Shown here one piece after another: positions 39,801-47,847 of a stretch of DNA of 64,000 nucleotides (positions are counted from its first letter, which is position 1; each line of letters opens with the position of its first letter). Location: assembly GCF_020552705.1 (NCBI RefSeq), contig NZ_JAJBZG010000005.1, forward strand, positions 930,001 through 994,000, written 5' to 3'. The stretch is from Christiangramia sediminis (GTDB taxonomy: Bacteria > Bacteroidota > Bacteroidia > Flavobacteriales > Flavobacteriaceae). Under the pieces are notes generated by a model. It was not told where the DNA came from and made no database searches. It saw only the letters and a program-made list of their open reading frames with translations. Position numbers and translations under genes: made by a program.

Positions 39801-40124
39801 CCCGGCTATTTTTAGCACCAAAAGACTAATAGACCAGAACATGAACATAATGGCAACGGCGCTGGAAAATCCAGACATGAAGTTAACCATTAGAGCAACC
39901 TGGGTATTATCAGCGGCAAAAGTAGAAAAGAAGGCGCCCATCATTTGATAGAATGGAGCCCCGGGGGGGTGTCCTACTTCCAGATTGGCAGATGTTGCGA
40001 TATATTCACCGGCATCCCAAAAGCTTGCCGTAGGTTCCAAAGTAAGGGAATATGTGGTCAAAGCGATCAAGAAAACCAGCCAGCCTAGGATCTTGTTCCA
40101 CTTACCAAAGTTAAAGTCAGTCAT
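36816..40124 (-). CDS. DUF2723 multi-pass membrane protein (protein O-mannosyltransferase-like)
   Basis: A 1102-residue membrane protein of family DUF2723, assigned to the GT-C glycosyltransferase superfamily. The first luminal loop contains FWDAGEYIATS (acidic residue at D37) and GHPPGAPFYQ at residues 51-57, typical of GT-C catalytic sites. About a dozen membrane helices fill the N-terminal 650 residues, and a large periplasmic C-terminal part includes TIGDNDTFALWYVQQ and tetratricopeptide-like helices. By analogy it may transfer mannose from a polyprenyl-phosphate donor, such as that made by the enzyme at 2895, to exported proteins. This link is inference. Confidence 0.85.
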   Translation of the reverse strand: MTDFNFGKWNKILGWLVFLIALTTYSLTLEPTASFWDAGEYIATSANLEVGHPPGAPFYQMMGAFFSTFAADNTQVALMVNFMSGFSSAVAIMFMFWSISLLVLKIAGPVTKLTSSKKIAVLGSALVGSLALTFTDSFWFNAVEAEVYAMAACFMSVMFYLGLLWERDMFTPRGNRWIILISLVIGLSFGVHFMGLLTLPAIGFLYFFKNYKKVTVKNFIIANIVVVAVLMFIFKLLLPYTLTFFSASELFFTNSLGMPFNTGTIVAFLVIVAAFYFGINYTRKKNLYKYNTLLLCILFVLVGFSSWVMLPIRSNAPTVINENSPDNARELLAYYNREQYGETHLFYGPQWSEMYSGLDADNPYEDAKPKYEKDEEVGKYIIVNDYKNAKQNLDDDHKAILPRMWSTEHAVNYMEFTGPLDFKIKSEYQGEERLLQAVNDFKNQFSRGERDMEDYHNFLTQMSDYLDVQKPTFAENIGYLLEYQVGYMYWRYFMWNFTGRQDDIQGKYNDLHGNWLSGIDFIDEMHIGTQDELPSDMKNNKARNTYFFLPLLLGLIGLVFQLKRDKKTFWVLMVFFLFTGIALKIYLNERPFEPRERDYALVGSFYVFAIWIGFGVYAIFDKLRSSISPKILAPAVVVLSLSCVPTLLASENWDDHDRSGRDTALTMARMYLDSVDENGILFTIGDNDTFALWYVQQVEKYRTDVRIINTSLLATDWYIDQMKRAAFESDPVPSQLQNEFYNGKNDAIFLREVTQDTIPIKTWMNYIENDDPRTQAELQSGTFINTFPSRYVRIPVDKQTVLENNIVADSAADKIVDHIDITIDDQILYKNRLLMLDILANNNWKRPIYFTGGSFGDEDYLWMKDYLQLEGVTYKLVPIRTPVDPRNPFDMGRVNTEKMYNIVKNWDWGNMGSGDIYHDPETRKNSITYRSNLARLTENLLNEGDTIHAEEILDLGMEHMPVEYYEYYTLLEPFITGYYEVNKPQKAREIWEKVTKKYQENLNFYSTWDVDRQYRYADEIITDMERYRGLVDIMMVYEDRETAQKKAEEFNNYLRLFRHFYREDEEIDAEVKSPQEEIMEALDGAVPVETSIDSAALDSVEQ

Positions 40125-40279
40125 AAAATACTCGTGTAGTTGTACTAAAGTGGCGAATTTAATAATAAATTGCTGAATGCTTTACAAACGGAAGATAAAA
40201 GCATTTATTTTGGAAAATGCTGAGAATGAAGCCTAAAAGTAGGTAACTGTAATTTTTCAGGAAAATTTCAATAAAAAGT

Positions 40280-40309
40280 TTGTGTAAAATAAACTTTGTC
40301 TTAAATTTG
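40280..40309 (+). promoter_or_regulatory. Promoter of tRNA-Gln
   Basis: TTG (40280-40282, in TTTG) and TAAATTTG (40302-40309) are separated by 19 bases, matching the Bacteroidetes -33/-7 promoter. The tRNA begins 18 bases after the -7 box. Confidence 0.75.
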
Positions 40310-40326
40310 CATCCGCATTTAAGCAT

Positions 40327-40399
40327 TGGCCTATGGTGTAACTGGCAACACGTCTGGTTTTGGTCCAGAAGAGTCTAGGTTCGAGCCCTAGTAGGCCAA
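40327..40399 (+). tRNA. tRNA-Gln (anticodon TTG)
   Basis: A 73-base cloverleaf: acceptor stem TGGCCTA/TAGGCCA with discriminator A, D stem GTGT/ACAC with GG in the loop, anticodon stem TCTGG/CCAGA with loop TTTTGGT (anticodon TTG), short variable loop, and T stem CTAGG/CCTAG with loop TTCGAGC. The 3' CCA is not encoded. It decodes CAA, and CAG by wobble. Confidence 0.97.
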
Positions 40400-40408
40400 C
40401 AAAAGTGC

Positions 40409-40436
40409 AAAAGCCTGAACGAAAGTTCAGGCTTTT
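40409..40436 (+). terminator. Intrinsic terminator of tRNA-Gln
   Basis: A 12-base perfect inverted repeat (AAAAGCCTGAAC / GTTCAGGCTTTT) closed by a GAAA tetraloop and followed by a T-run. The following gap up to 40701 has small hairpins (GCAATC/GATTGC at 40458-40471, GCCTTG/CAAGGC at 40552-40566) but no coding frame I would defend. Confidence 0.92.
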
Positions 40437-40701
40437 TTAGTTTATAGTTCGTAGATCGCAATCCAGATTGCATCCCGAATTCGTATTTTTTATTTAAGAA
40501 GTTATCAGTTGTGTGTTCCGGTTGAAACAGAGTTCCAATTCCATTAAAGAGGCCTTGAAGCAAGGCTGAGATAATATAAAAAGAACTGGGATTAAGGAAA
40601 TAATTCTTAAAGTAGGAAGAATAAATCCCTTATTTTTGACGGATAATCGGGGCTTTCTTCGAATTATAGAAGAAGATTTCTATTGAAGATACTAATATTT
40701 T

Positions 40702-41727
40702 ATGAAAATACTCGTTACGGGAGCTGCAGGTTTTATCGGTTTTCATTTATGTGAAAAGTTAGTGAAAGAGGGGCATGAGATAGTAGGACTAGATAATATC
40801 AACGATTATTATAGTCAGGATTTAAAATTTGCCAGATTAAAGGAATTAGGAATAGATAGAGAGGATGCAGATAAATTCAATCAAAAATGTGAAAGTTCCA
40901 AACTCCAGAACTTATGTTTTTTCAGGATGAACCTGGAAGATCGGGATAAACTCCCGGAGTTATTCAGAAAAGAAAATTTTGATATCGTCTGCAATCTTGC
41001 CGCCCAGGCAGGGGTTAGATATAGCCTGGAAAATCCGGAGGCCTATATAGATAGTAACCTCGTTGGTTTTGCTAACATCCTGGAATGCTGTCGTAATCAT
41101 CCTATAAAACATTTGATCTATGCGAGTAGTTCCAGCGTATATGGACAAAATAAAAAGATCCCGTTTTCCGCGGAAGACAGGGTAGATGAACCAATCAGTC
41201 TGTATGCTGCCACCAAAAGAAGTAACGAGCTTATGGCTTATACCTATAGTCATTTATATAATATACCTACTACCGGGCTAAGGTTCTTTACGGTTTACGG
41301 CCCCTGGGGTCGCCCAGATATGGCCATGTTCCTGTTTACAGATGCCATTCTAAAGGGAGAAACACTAAAAGTCTTTAATGCCGGCAAGCTGGAGCGGGAT
41401 TTTACTTTTATAGATGATATCGTTAATGGAATAATAGCGGTAGTAAAAAAAGTCTCCACAGAAAAAACCTCTGCATATCGTCTCTATAATATTGGAAATA
41501 GCAAGCCGGTAAAGCTTTTGAGTTTTATTGAAGAGATTGAAACGCAGCTGGGAATAAAAGCTAAAAAAGAATTTATGCCCATGCAGGCGGGAGATGTAGA
41601 AAGGACCTGGGCAGATTCAGAACCTTTAATGAAAGATTTCAATTATAAAACTTCTATTGAAATTGAAGAAGGCGTCAGTAAATATTTAGAATGGTATAAG
41701 TCTTATTATAAATGTTCATTAAAGTAA
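40702..41727 (+). CDS. NAD-dependent epimerase, UDP-glucuronate 4-epimerase type
   Basis: Extended short-chain dehydrogenase of 341 residues that probably interconverts UDP-glucuronate and UDP-galacturonate for surface polysaccharides. The NAD motif GAAGFIG is at residues 7-13, with catalytic S/Y/K in SSSSVYG and Y168-x3-K172 (YAATKRSNE). The region NINDYYSQDLKFARL and RFFTVYGPWGRPDMAMFLF are characteristic of the UDP-glucuronate epimerase group. It is a single gene with no polysaccharide cluster nearby, so the product's destination is unknown. Other UDP-sugar 4-epimerases cannot be strictly excluded. Confidence 0.9.
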   Translation: MKILVTGAAGFIGFHLCEKLVKEGHEIVGLDNINDYYSQDLKFARLKELGIDREDADKFNQKCESSKLQNLCFFRMNLEDRDKLPELFRKENFDIVCNLAAQAGVRYSLENPEAYIDSNLVGFANILECCRNHPIKHLIYASSSSVYGQNKKIPFSAEDRVDEPISLYAATKRSNELMAYTYSHLYNIPTTGLRFFTVYGPWGRPDMAMFLFTDAILKGETLKVFNAGKLERDFTFIDDIVNGIIAVVKKVSTEKTSAYRLYNIGNSKPVKLLSFIEEIETQLGIKAKKEFMPMQAGDVERTWADSEPLMKDFNYKTSIEIEEGVSKYLEWYKSYYKCSLK

Positions 41728-41901
41728 TTCTTTTAAAGAGGATATATTCATATTTCTAAGCTCTTCAAATGATTATATTTAAAAAAGGAATGATTTTCTA
41801 TTGTTATGAAGTTCTTGAATATCTACTCTTACCAATAATCAACTTAAAATTCCAGCTTTCTCAAAATATCAGCAATTAGACCTATTTTACAGTTATTTAG
41901 G

Positions 41902-41909
41902 TATATTTG
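41902..41909 (+). promoter_or_regulatory. Putative -7 promoter element of the CHASE histidine kinase operon
   Basis: TATATTTG matches TAnnTTTG and lies 54 bases before the ATG at 41963. The rest of the 41728-41962 gap shows no gene. Confidence 0.5.
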
Positions 41910-41962
41910 GTTTCCTTAATTTCTAAATCTTACCTCATTACTAGTCCCCTAATTCTAGTTGA

Positions 41963-44314
41963 ATGGCTCATACAATAGAAAACCCTACCAGCTCAAATGC
42001 TAAGAGAAGACCATTACTTATAGGTTTCCTTGCTTTCTTATTACTTCTTCTGGCTGGCTTCTTCATGCTATGGCAGCGGTATCAGATCTTACTGGATGAT
42101 CGTCAGAGTGAAATGTCGGCCATTATAGATGTTGCCGAACAAAATATAGATCAGTCCTTAAAGTATAGTTACTCCGCGGCTCTTTCCCTGGCTTTGCAAA
42201 TAGATGAAGATGGTGATATTGAAAATTTTGATGAGGTAGCCCCGCAGTTAGTAGATAATAATCCCAATATAGATGCTATTCAAATTGTTCCCGGGGGTGT
42301 AATTACCAAAGTATATCCCCTGGAAGAGAATAAAGATGCTCTTAATTATAATATTCTAAAGGATAGTACCAGAAATGGAGAAGCTTTTAAAGCAATCGAG
42401 AGAAAGCAGATGTTCTTTGCCGGTCCTTTAGAATTGAAACAGGGTGGATTAGCCATTGTAGGTAGACTTCCAGTTTTTAAAAAGAATGAATTCTGGGGGT
42501 TTGTAGCGGTGCTAATTGAATTTGACAATCTAATAGATCAATCAGGACTTGAAGAGCTGGCAGGTGACCAATATCATTTTCAGTTTTCCAAGATAAATCC
42601 GCTCACAAAAAAAGAAGAGTTCTTTCTAAAAAAAGATCATAAGCTGGATAAATCCTATTCAGAAGAACTGGTTTTACCAGATGGCGGCTGGAAGATATAT
42701 ATAATTCCGGTAGATCCTCAAAAAGCTTTTTACACCCTTATTCCTGTAGCCATTATGATCCTGGTTATTTCAGGAGCTATAGGCTGGATCATATATAATA
42801 CTTTAAAACAACCGGCAAAATTGCAGCAACTAGTGAAGGAGCAGGCGGGGGAACTGGCTAAAAGCGAACTGCATTTTCGAACCATATTCAATCAGGCGGC
42901 GATAGGTATGGCTAGGGTTGATTCTAAATCGGGGATGATCCTGGAAGCGAACAAGAAATTTCAGGATCTTCTGGGGTATTCAGAAGAAGAGCTCAAACAA
43001 AAGGATTATAAGGTCATTTCGCATCCCGATGATCTTTCTGAAAACACCCAATTAATGCAGAAGTTGAGTCGGGATGAGATTAGGGAATACAGTCTGGAAA
43101 AGCGACTGCAAAGAAGCGATGGCAGGCTTATTTGGGTAAGAATTAATGTTTCGCCATTATGGGAAGTGGGGGAGGAAGTAAGTTCTCATATAGCTCTGGT
43201 AGAAGATATTTCAGCACGGATACTGGTTAAACAGAAATTGATTGATAATGAGAACCGTTTCAGGTCCCTGGTTGAAAATTCAAATGAGATTATCCTTATT
43301 GTAGATGATCTTAATAATGTTAAATATTATTCTCCTTCGCTGGCCAAGATCTCGAAATATGAAGAAATAGATTTTGCTGCAAACGGAGTCCTATATTACA
43401 CACATCCTGATGATCATGATTTATTACGATTGAAGGTTGAAAAAGCATATCAGAATCCCGGCACTCCAATTACCGATATTATCCTAAGAGTTAAAAATGC
43501 TGAAAATAACTGGTTCTGGGTAAATGCTACCTTAACCAATATGCTGAAAGTGGATAATGTGAATGGTTTTGTGGTGAATCTGAGAGATATTACCGGTAAA
43601 AAAGAAGCTGAAATGAATTTGGTAAAATCTTACGAACTCGTCATGGAGCAGAACAAGAGATTACTGAATTTCGCCTATATTGTTTCTCATAACCTAAGAT
43701 CGCATTCAAGCAATATGTCTTCAATCCTGGAATTATATGATACTGAAGAGTCTCAGGAAGAGAAGGATTCCTATGTTAAGCTACTGAATAAAGTGTCCAG
43801 GAATCTGGATCAATCTTTACATGACCTGAATGAAGTGGTTTCCATCAATACCAATCTTGATATAAAAGCGGAGGTGATTAATGTTGCTGAATTTGTTGAT
43901 CAGGCTCTGGATGTTTTGAGTTTACAGATTAAAACCAAGGACGCCAAAATTATTAAAGATTTGCCTGTCGATATGCAGGTAAATTTTAACGCTGCCTACA
44001 TGGAAAGTGTATTGCTCAATTTTCTTACTAATGCTTTGCGTTATTCACACCCCCAGCGAACTCCGGTGATTGAATTAAGAGGTTATAAAGAGGAGGATAA
44101 CTGGATACTGGAAATAAGAGATAACGGGATCGGGATTGATCTGGATAAACATGGTGAAAAGGTCTTCGGACTTTATAAAACTTTTTCTGAAAGAAAGGAC
44201 GCCAGGGGTGTGGGCTTGTTTATCACCAAGAACCAGATAAATGCCATGGGCGGAACGGTTAAAATAGAAAGTAAGCCGGAAGTCGGTACCAGCTTCAAAG
44301 TAAGGTTTAAATGA
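41963..44314 (+). CDS. Sensor histidine kinase with CHASE-like periplasmic domain and two PAS domains
   Basis: A 783-residue membrane kinase. Membrane helix 1 is at about residues 18-38. A periplasmic CHASE-like sensor at about 45-255 includes VPGGVITKVYPLEENKDALN and GGLAIVGRLPVFKKNEFWGF. Helix 2 is at about 257-280. PAS domain 1 (about 300-425) and PAS domain 2 (about 430-550) each have FRTIFN/FRSLVEN starts and a RDITGKKEAE-type end. The dimerisation helix has H576 in AYIVSHNLRSHSS, and the HATPase contains DNGIGIDLDKHG and a GVGLFITKNQ G2 box. The kinase shares an ATGA overlap with a single-domain response regulator. Confidence 0.92.
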   Translation: MAHTIENPTSSNAKRRPLLIGFLAFLLLLLAGFFMLWQRYQILLDDRQSEMSAIIDVAEQNIDQSLKYSYSAALSLALQIDEDGDIENFDEVAPQLVDNNPNIDAIQIVPGGVITKVYPLEENKDALNYNILKDSTRNGEAFKAIERKQMFFAGPLELKQGGLAIVGRLPVFKKNEFWGFVAVLIEFDNLIDQSGLEELAGDQYHFQFSKINPLTKKEEFFLKKDHKLDKSYSEELVLPDGGWKIYIIPVDPQKAFYTLIPVAIMILVISGAIGWIIYNTLKQPAKLQQLVKEQAGELAKSELHFRTIFNQAAIGMARVDSKSGMILEANKKFQDLLGYSEEELKQKDYKVISHPDDLSENTQLMQKLSRDEIREYSLEKRLQRSDGRLIWVRINVSPLWEVGEEVSSHIALVEDISARILVKQKLIDNENRFRSLVENSNEIILIVDDLNNVKYYSPSLAKISKYEEIDFAANGVLYYTHPDDHDLLRLKVEKAYQNPGTPITDIILRVKNAENNWFWVNATLTNMLKVDNVNGFVVNLRDITGKKEAEMNLVKSYELVMEQNKRLLNFAYIVSHNLRSHSSNMSSILELYDTEESQEEKDSYVKLLNKVSRNLDQSLHDLNEVVSINTNLDIKAEVINVAEFVDQALDVLSLQIKTKDAKIIKDLPVDMQVNFNAAYMESVLLNFLTNALRYSHPQRTPVIELRGYKEEDNWILEIRDNGIGIDLDKHGEKVFGLYKTFSERKDARGVGLFITKNQINAMGGTVKIESKPEVGTSFKVRFK

Positions 44315-44697
44315 AGAAAAGCATTTATGTGATAGACGATGATGAGATCTACCAAAGGATCATCAAAAAACTAGTTGCCCGGGCAGATGTTTTCCAGCAA
44401 GCATCATTTTATATGAATGCCAGGAAGGCTCTGCATGATCTAAATTTTACCAATTCAGAAATGCCCTCAGTTATATTATTAGATATTAATATGCCGGTAA
44501 TGGATGGCTGGCAGTTTTTAAAGGAGTTGGAAAAATCATTTCCTAATTTATATACACAAACGAAAATTTTTATTGTAAGCTCTTCTATCGCGTATTCTGA
44601 TAAAGAAAAGATAAATGAGTTTCCCATGCTTTCCGGTTTTCTGTCTAAACCTTTAAGTGTGGAGAAATTAAGGGAGATAGGGGAGTATATAAAATAA
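44311..44697 (+). CDS. Single-domain response regulator
   Basis: A 128-residue CheY-like receiver without output domain. Acidic pocket IDDDE is at residues 8-12, phosphoacceptor D58 in VILLDINMPVMDGW, and lysine K113 in LSKPLS. It overlaps the last four bases of the CHASE/PAS kinase gene (ATGA), so the two are a coupled phosphorelay pair. With no DNA-binding domain, output must be by protein contact or a further phosphotransfer step. Pairing of HNLRS-type kinases with a stand-alone receiver is common in flavobacteria. Confidence 0.93.
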   Translation: MKKSIYVIDDDEIYQRIIKKLVARADVFQQASFYMNARKALHDLNFTNSEMPSVILLDINMPVMDGWQFLKELEKSFPNLYTQTKIFIVSSSIAYSDKEKINEFPMLSGFLSKPLSVEKLREIGEYIK

Positions 44698-44719
44698 AAA
44701 ATCCCGGTGTAGGGACCGG
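44696..44719 (-). terminator. Probable terminator of the secreted hypothetical gene
   Basis: On the minus strand a CCGGT/ACCGG stem (44704-44719) with a six-base loop is followed by a T-rich run, 34 bases after the stop at 44753. The stem is short. Confidence 0.45.
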
Positions 44720-44752
44720 AACTTATACTGAATATAGTATTGGGGTATTAGT

Positions 44753-45082
44753 TTAAGCTGCTGTGGTAATATTATAGTGGTTAAGTATATTCTGGTAAAA
44801 GAACAGGCTCTTTTCATCTTTCTTAAGACATGATCTTAAAAATCTTTCTAAATCCTGGCATTCAAAAGTAATATTGGTGTATTTTTTTTGTCCTACAGGC
44901 AGTTGTAAATCTATTGTCTCATCCTGGTAATTAATATTTACATGCTTGGCATCAAAATACTTTTTTACAATAGCGCGATGCATGGTCTGGAAATTTGAAT
45001 TTTCCTCGGCCTTGTTAATAATGCTATAAGAAATAAGATTTTTGACTTCATCAAGAATCTCCGGGGTAGTAAATCTATTCAT
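44753..45082 (-). CDS. Hypothetical protein, probably the mature part of a secreted protein
   Basis: With the first ATG the product has 109 residues and no recognisable domain. It is a mixed, charged sequence with NFQTMHRAIVKKYFD and two cysteines (FECQDLERFLRSC). The open frame, however, continues 33 codons upstream without any ATG, GTG or TTG and reads like a signal peptide, so the true product is probably exported and longer (see the stretch 45083-45175). I do not recognise a family. It lies convergent to the response regulator and upstream of nothing on its strand. Confidence 0.6.
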   Translation of the reverse strand: MNRFTTPEILDEVKNLISYSIINKAEENSNFQTMHRAIVKKYFDAKHVNINYQDETIDLQLPVGQKKYTNITFECQDLERFLRSCLKKDEKSLFFYQNILNHYNITTAA

Positions 45083-45175
45083 GGTTAAACTGTTTTCGAC
45101 ATTTTCATCTTGGGCTAAATTACTACTAGACAGGCTAAAAGCTGTTAAAAAAAATGTAATACTTGCCCTGTTAAT
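45083..45175 (-). other. In-frame signal-peptide coding stretch without an AUG start
   Basis: Reading in frame with the hypothetical gene, codons from an ATT at 45175 encode INRASITFFLTAFSLSSSN followed by LAQ-DEN, i.e. a basic residue, hydrophobic core and an AQ-type cleavage site. The frame is closed by TAA at 45182-45184. Either ATT (AUU, as in infC) is the start, or a start codon was lost, or there is a sequence error. Confidence 0.55.
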
Positions 45176-45219
45176 AAATTTTTAACTTGTACGGGAGATT
45201 CTTAAGATTAATTTTTGTT

Positions 45220-45837
45220 TTACAGATCAAGTACTAGTGGTGAGTGCATGATACGTTGGCGTTCATCGAGGATAGAGAGATTGAAAAACTGTGTTGATGA
45301 CTTCTTCATAGAACCCGCGGCATGATGAATATGTCCAAAGAAATGATACTTTGGTTGAACAATTTTTAAAATTTGAGGTAATTCTTCACATCCCAGTTTT
45401 ATTCCACTACTAATTTCATCCAGAATTCCATAAGGAGGTGTATGGGTAATTAAAACGTCAGTATTTTCCGGAATTAAGTTCCAGTGACTTTTAATTTGTA
45501 TTCCTCTTTCGCGATTAAAAGCCCAGTTTTCTATTCCCGGAGTAACCGGGGAACCCCAAAACTGAAATCCCTCTATTTTAAGGCCACTGTCTATAAGTAA
45601 ATTGATGTTGGCAGGAACATTTTTGCGCTGTTCTGGTTTTTCGAAATAGAAATCGTGATTTCCGGGCACCAGGATTTTATGTTTATGAGGTAGATTGGAT
45701 AACCAGTTTAAAAAATTCTCGGTTTCATTTCGGGTACCCCCGTCTGTACAATCACCCGCATGAATTAGAATATCTCCTTCAGGAATTGAGATATCGTGGT
45801 GAAAATTGTGAGTGTCTGAAAGGCAAACCAGCCTCAT
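45220..45837 (-). CDS. Cytosolic metallophosphoesterase
   Basis: Calcineurin-like phosphoesterase of 205 residues without membrane anchor or signal. Metal motifs are complete: LSDTHNFHH, LIHAGDCTDGG, VPGNHDFYFE, ITHTPPYG and FGHIHHAAG. It resembles the MPPED/UPF0046-type phosphodiesterases of small size. Substrate unknown; nucleotide or cyclic nucleotide hydrolysis is a family-level possibility. Monocistronic. Confidence 0.88.
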   Translation of the reverse strand: MRLVCLSDTHNFHHDISIPEGDILIHAGDCTDGGTRNETENFLNWLSNLPHKHKILVPGNHDFYFEKPEQRKNVPANINLLIDSGLKIEGFQFWGSPVTPGIENWAFNRERGIQIKSHWNLIPENTDVLITHTPPYGILDEISSGIKLGCEELPQILKIVQPKYHFFGHIHHAAGSMKKSSTQFFNLSILDERQRIMHSPLVLDL

Positions 45838-45872
45838 ATGATCTTTTTAAAATGAAGGGCAAATTAAATAAA

Positions 45873-45901
45873 AAAATCCGTTGAAGTAAACAACGGATTT
45901 T
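45873..45901 (-). terminator. Intrinsic terminator downstream of the 70-residue membrane protein gene
   Basis: An 11-base perfect inverted repeat (AAAATCCGTTG / CAACGGATTTT) with a seven-base loop and an adjacent A-run giving a T-run on the minus strand, 24 bases beyond the stop at 45926. Confidence 0.85.
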
Positions 45902-45925
45902 CTCTATGATCTAATATTATATTTT

Positions 45926-46138
45926 TTATTCTCTATCGTCTGCCTGGACTTCCATTAATGCTTTATCTGTAGGTAGGATCTTATTTATGGTTTTCAGCAT
46001 GGCAAAAGCTATTATTGCTGCAGTTACGGCAAAAAATAAAAATTTGATCAGCAAACTCTCAGAGATTACCAAACTATAGAAGCCAAGGAAAACCTCCATG
46101 ACTACAAATAAAACTTTTACGCCGACTTTTAAAAACAT
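45926..46138 (-). CDS. Small two-helix membrane protein
   Basis: A 70-residue protein with two hydrophobic segments, VKVLFVVMEVFLGFYSLVI (about 7-25) and FLFFAVTAAIIAFAMLK (about 33-49), and a charged acidic tail (TDKALMEVQADDRE). I do not recognise a family. It has its own terminator and an ATG start, and no overlapping gene, so it is likely real. The orientation is probably N-out or N-in with both tails on one side. Confidence 0.65.
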   Translation of the reverse strand: MFLKVGVKVLFVVMEVFLGFYSLVISESLLIKFLFFAVTAAIIAFAMLKTINKILPTDKALMEVQADDRE

Positions 46139-46320
46139 TTTTTCTTTTTGATTTGTTCAAATATACTATCCAATTATCATACCGTAGAAGTAAAAGATCA
46201 AGTTTGACGAAAATTTAACTTTGGTAACTTCTGTATTACAATCTTTTAAGTTAAAAAATCTTAAACAGGTCTTTTGAAAGACTCTGAATTGTAAATTGGT
46301 TCACAAATAGAAATCATAAT

Positions 46321-47847
46321 TTGAAAAGAACTACAAAATTTGCCGTTAGTGCTCTCATAATGATCGGAGTTCTGGCTTTAGGATTATTATTTTTAAATAA
46401 TCATCTGGAAAATAAAATAAGGCAAAGTATAGAAGATAATCTTAAGAAAGCCAGCGGGAGCTTTGAGAAGGTGGATGTGAAATTGCTGGATCGCAGGGCA
46501 GAAGTTGTTAATCCTTCATTTCGTATTGATGGAAAGACCTTAAAAGTTGATGCTATTCTGCTGGATGATATTCATTTATGGGACTATATTTCAAAAAAGG
46601 ATATAATAATTGGAGAACTTAAAATTTCCAACCCGGTAATTAAGGTTTATAACTTTAAGAATAAAGAAAAAGATTCTTCTTCTGAAAAAAGTAAGAGCCC
46701 AAAATTTGAAAATAAGGTCCTCATTAAAAACGTGAATATCAATGGAGGGAGTTTTCAGATATTCGAAAAAGATAGTTCAGAACACAGGTTGTTTACGAAA
46801 ATTAGGGATGTTAAACTGCAACAGGTAAGGATCAATTCCGAAACCCTTAAAGAAACTGTTCCCTTTAATTACGATCTTATTCTTTTAAATGCTGATAGTA
46901 TTTTCTATGACCTCAATGAGCAGCATAAATTAGCTGCGGGTAATTTTGTAATAGATAATAATAAAGTTCTTATTCAGAAACTTCAAATTATTCCGAAGTT
47001 TTCAAAAACCGGGCATCAAGAAACTATTAATGTAGAAAAGGACAGGTATAATCTAAAAATTGATTCCCTGTCTATGGATAGTTTTAACTGGTCTATGCAG
47101 AATGATACCTTGAAAATCCAAAATTCACTTACCGAAATTTACGGAGCTTATTTTGATATTTACCGGGATAAACTTCAGCCAGATGATACCAGTATTAAGC
47201 CTTTGTATAGTGAGATGATAAGAAAGATGCCTATCCTGCTTCAGTTAGATAGTATAAATGTAAATCGTTCCTATATAAGGTATGAAGAAAATATTCATGC
47301 GGACAGGGAAAGTGGCGTAGTTGATTTCTCTAATTTGAATGCCCAAATTAAAAATATCACCAATATTGGTTTAGATAGAAAAGACTTTCCGAAAACCGTT
47401 CTTACCGCCACAGCAAATTTTATGAAAAAGGCTCCTATAAAAGTAAGGCTTGAATTTGATATTAGTAATGTAAATGATAGATTTCATATCACCGGGAATA
47501 TGGGTAGAATTGCTGCAGAACAGATGAATAAATTCATGAAGCCTGCTATGAATTTACAGGCAGAAGGTGAGATCCTGGATATGTATTTTAATTTCTACGG
47601 GAATGATATTAAAGCAAGCGGAGACATGAAATTGGAGTATAATAATTTTAAAGTTGAGGTGCTTAGAAAGGATGGAACAAGAAAGAACAAGGTCATATCT
47701 GCTTTGGCAAATCTAATTGTGAAGAATAATACCCTTAATAAAAAGGCAAATTATAAAGAGATCAGTTTTACCAGGGATAGAACAAAATCTTTCTGGAATT
47801 ATTTATGGAACCTCCTTAAGAACGGAGCGCTTAAATCCTTTCTCTAG
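46321..47847 (+). CDS. AsmA-like single-anchor envelope protein
   Basis: A 508-residue protein with one N-terminal membrane anchor (KFAVSALIMIGVLALGLLFL) followed by a large beta-rich domain of repeated strands such as VLIKNVNINGGSFQIF, NYDLILLNADSIFY and LQAEGEILDMYFNFYGN. It fits the AsmA/DUF748-like group, some of which move lipids across the periplasm. The start is TTG at 46321; the next ATG (codon 14) would cut into the anchor. The C terminus is basic and aromatic (SFWNYLWNLLKNG). Its stop overlaps the universal stress protein stop by four bases. Function is inferred only from fold type. Confidence 0.72.
   Translation: MKRTTKFAVSALIMIGVLALGLLFLNNHLENKIRQSIEDNLKKASGSFEKVDVKLLDRRAEVVNPSFRIDGKTLKVDAILLDDIHLWDYISKKDIIIGELKISNPVIKVYNFKNKEKDSSSEKSKSPKFENKVLIKNVNINGGSFQIFEKDSSEHRLFTKIRDVKLQQVRINSETLKETVPFNYDLILLNADSIFYDLNEQHKLAAGNFVIDNNKVLIQKLQIIPKFSKTGHQETINVEKDRYNLKIDSLSMDSFNWSMQNDTLKIQNSLTEIYGAYFDIYRDKLQPDDTSIKPLYSEMIRKMPILLQLDSINVNRSYIRYEENIHADRESGVVDFSNLNAQIKNITNIGLDRKDFPKTVLTATANFMKKAPIKVRLEFDISNVNDRFHITGNMGRIAAEQMNKFMKPAMNLQAEGEILDMYFNFYGNDIKASGDMKLEYNNFKVEVLRKDGTRKNKVISALANLIVKNNTLNKKANYKEISFTRDRTKSFWNYLWNLLKNGALKSFL

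Noticed and set aside
40440-40701. Possible small RNA between tRNA-Gln and the epimerase gene
   Set aside because: Small hairpins are present, but there is no promoter-terminator pair defining a transcript.
45182-45219. Extending the hypothetical gene at 44753 further upstream
   Set aside because: An in-frame TAA at 45182-45184 closes the frame.
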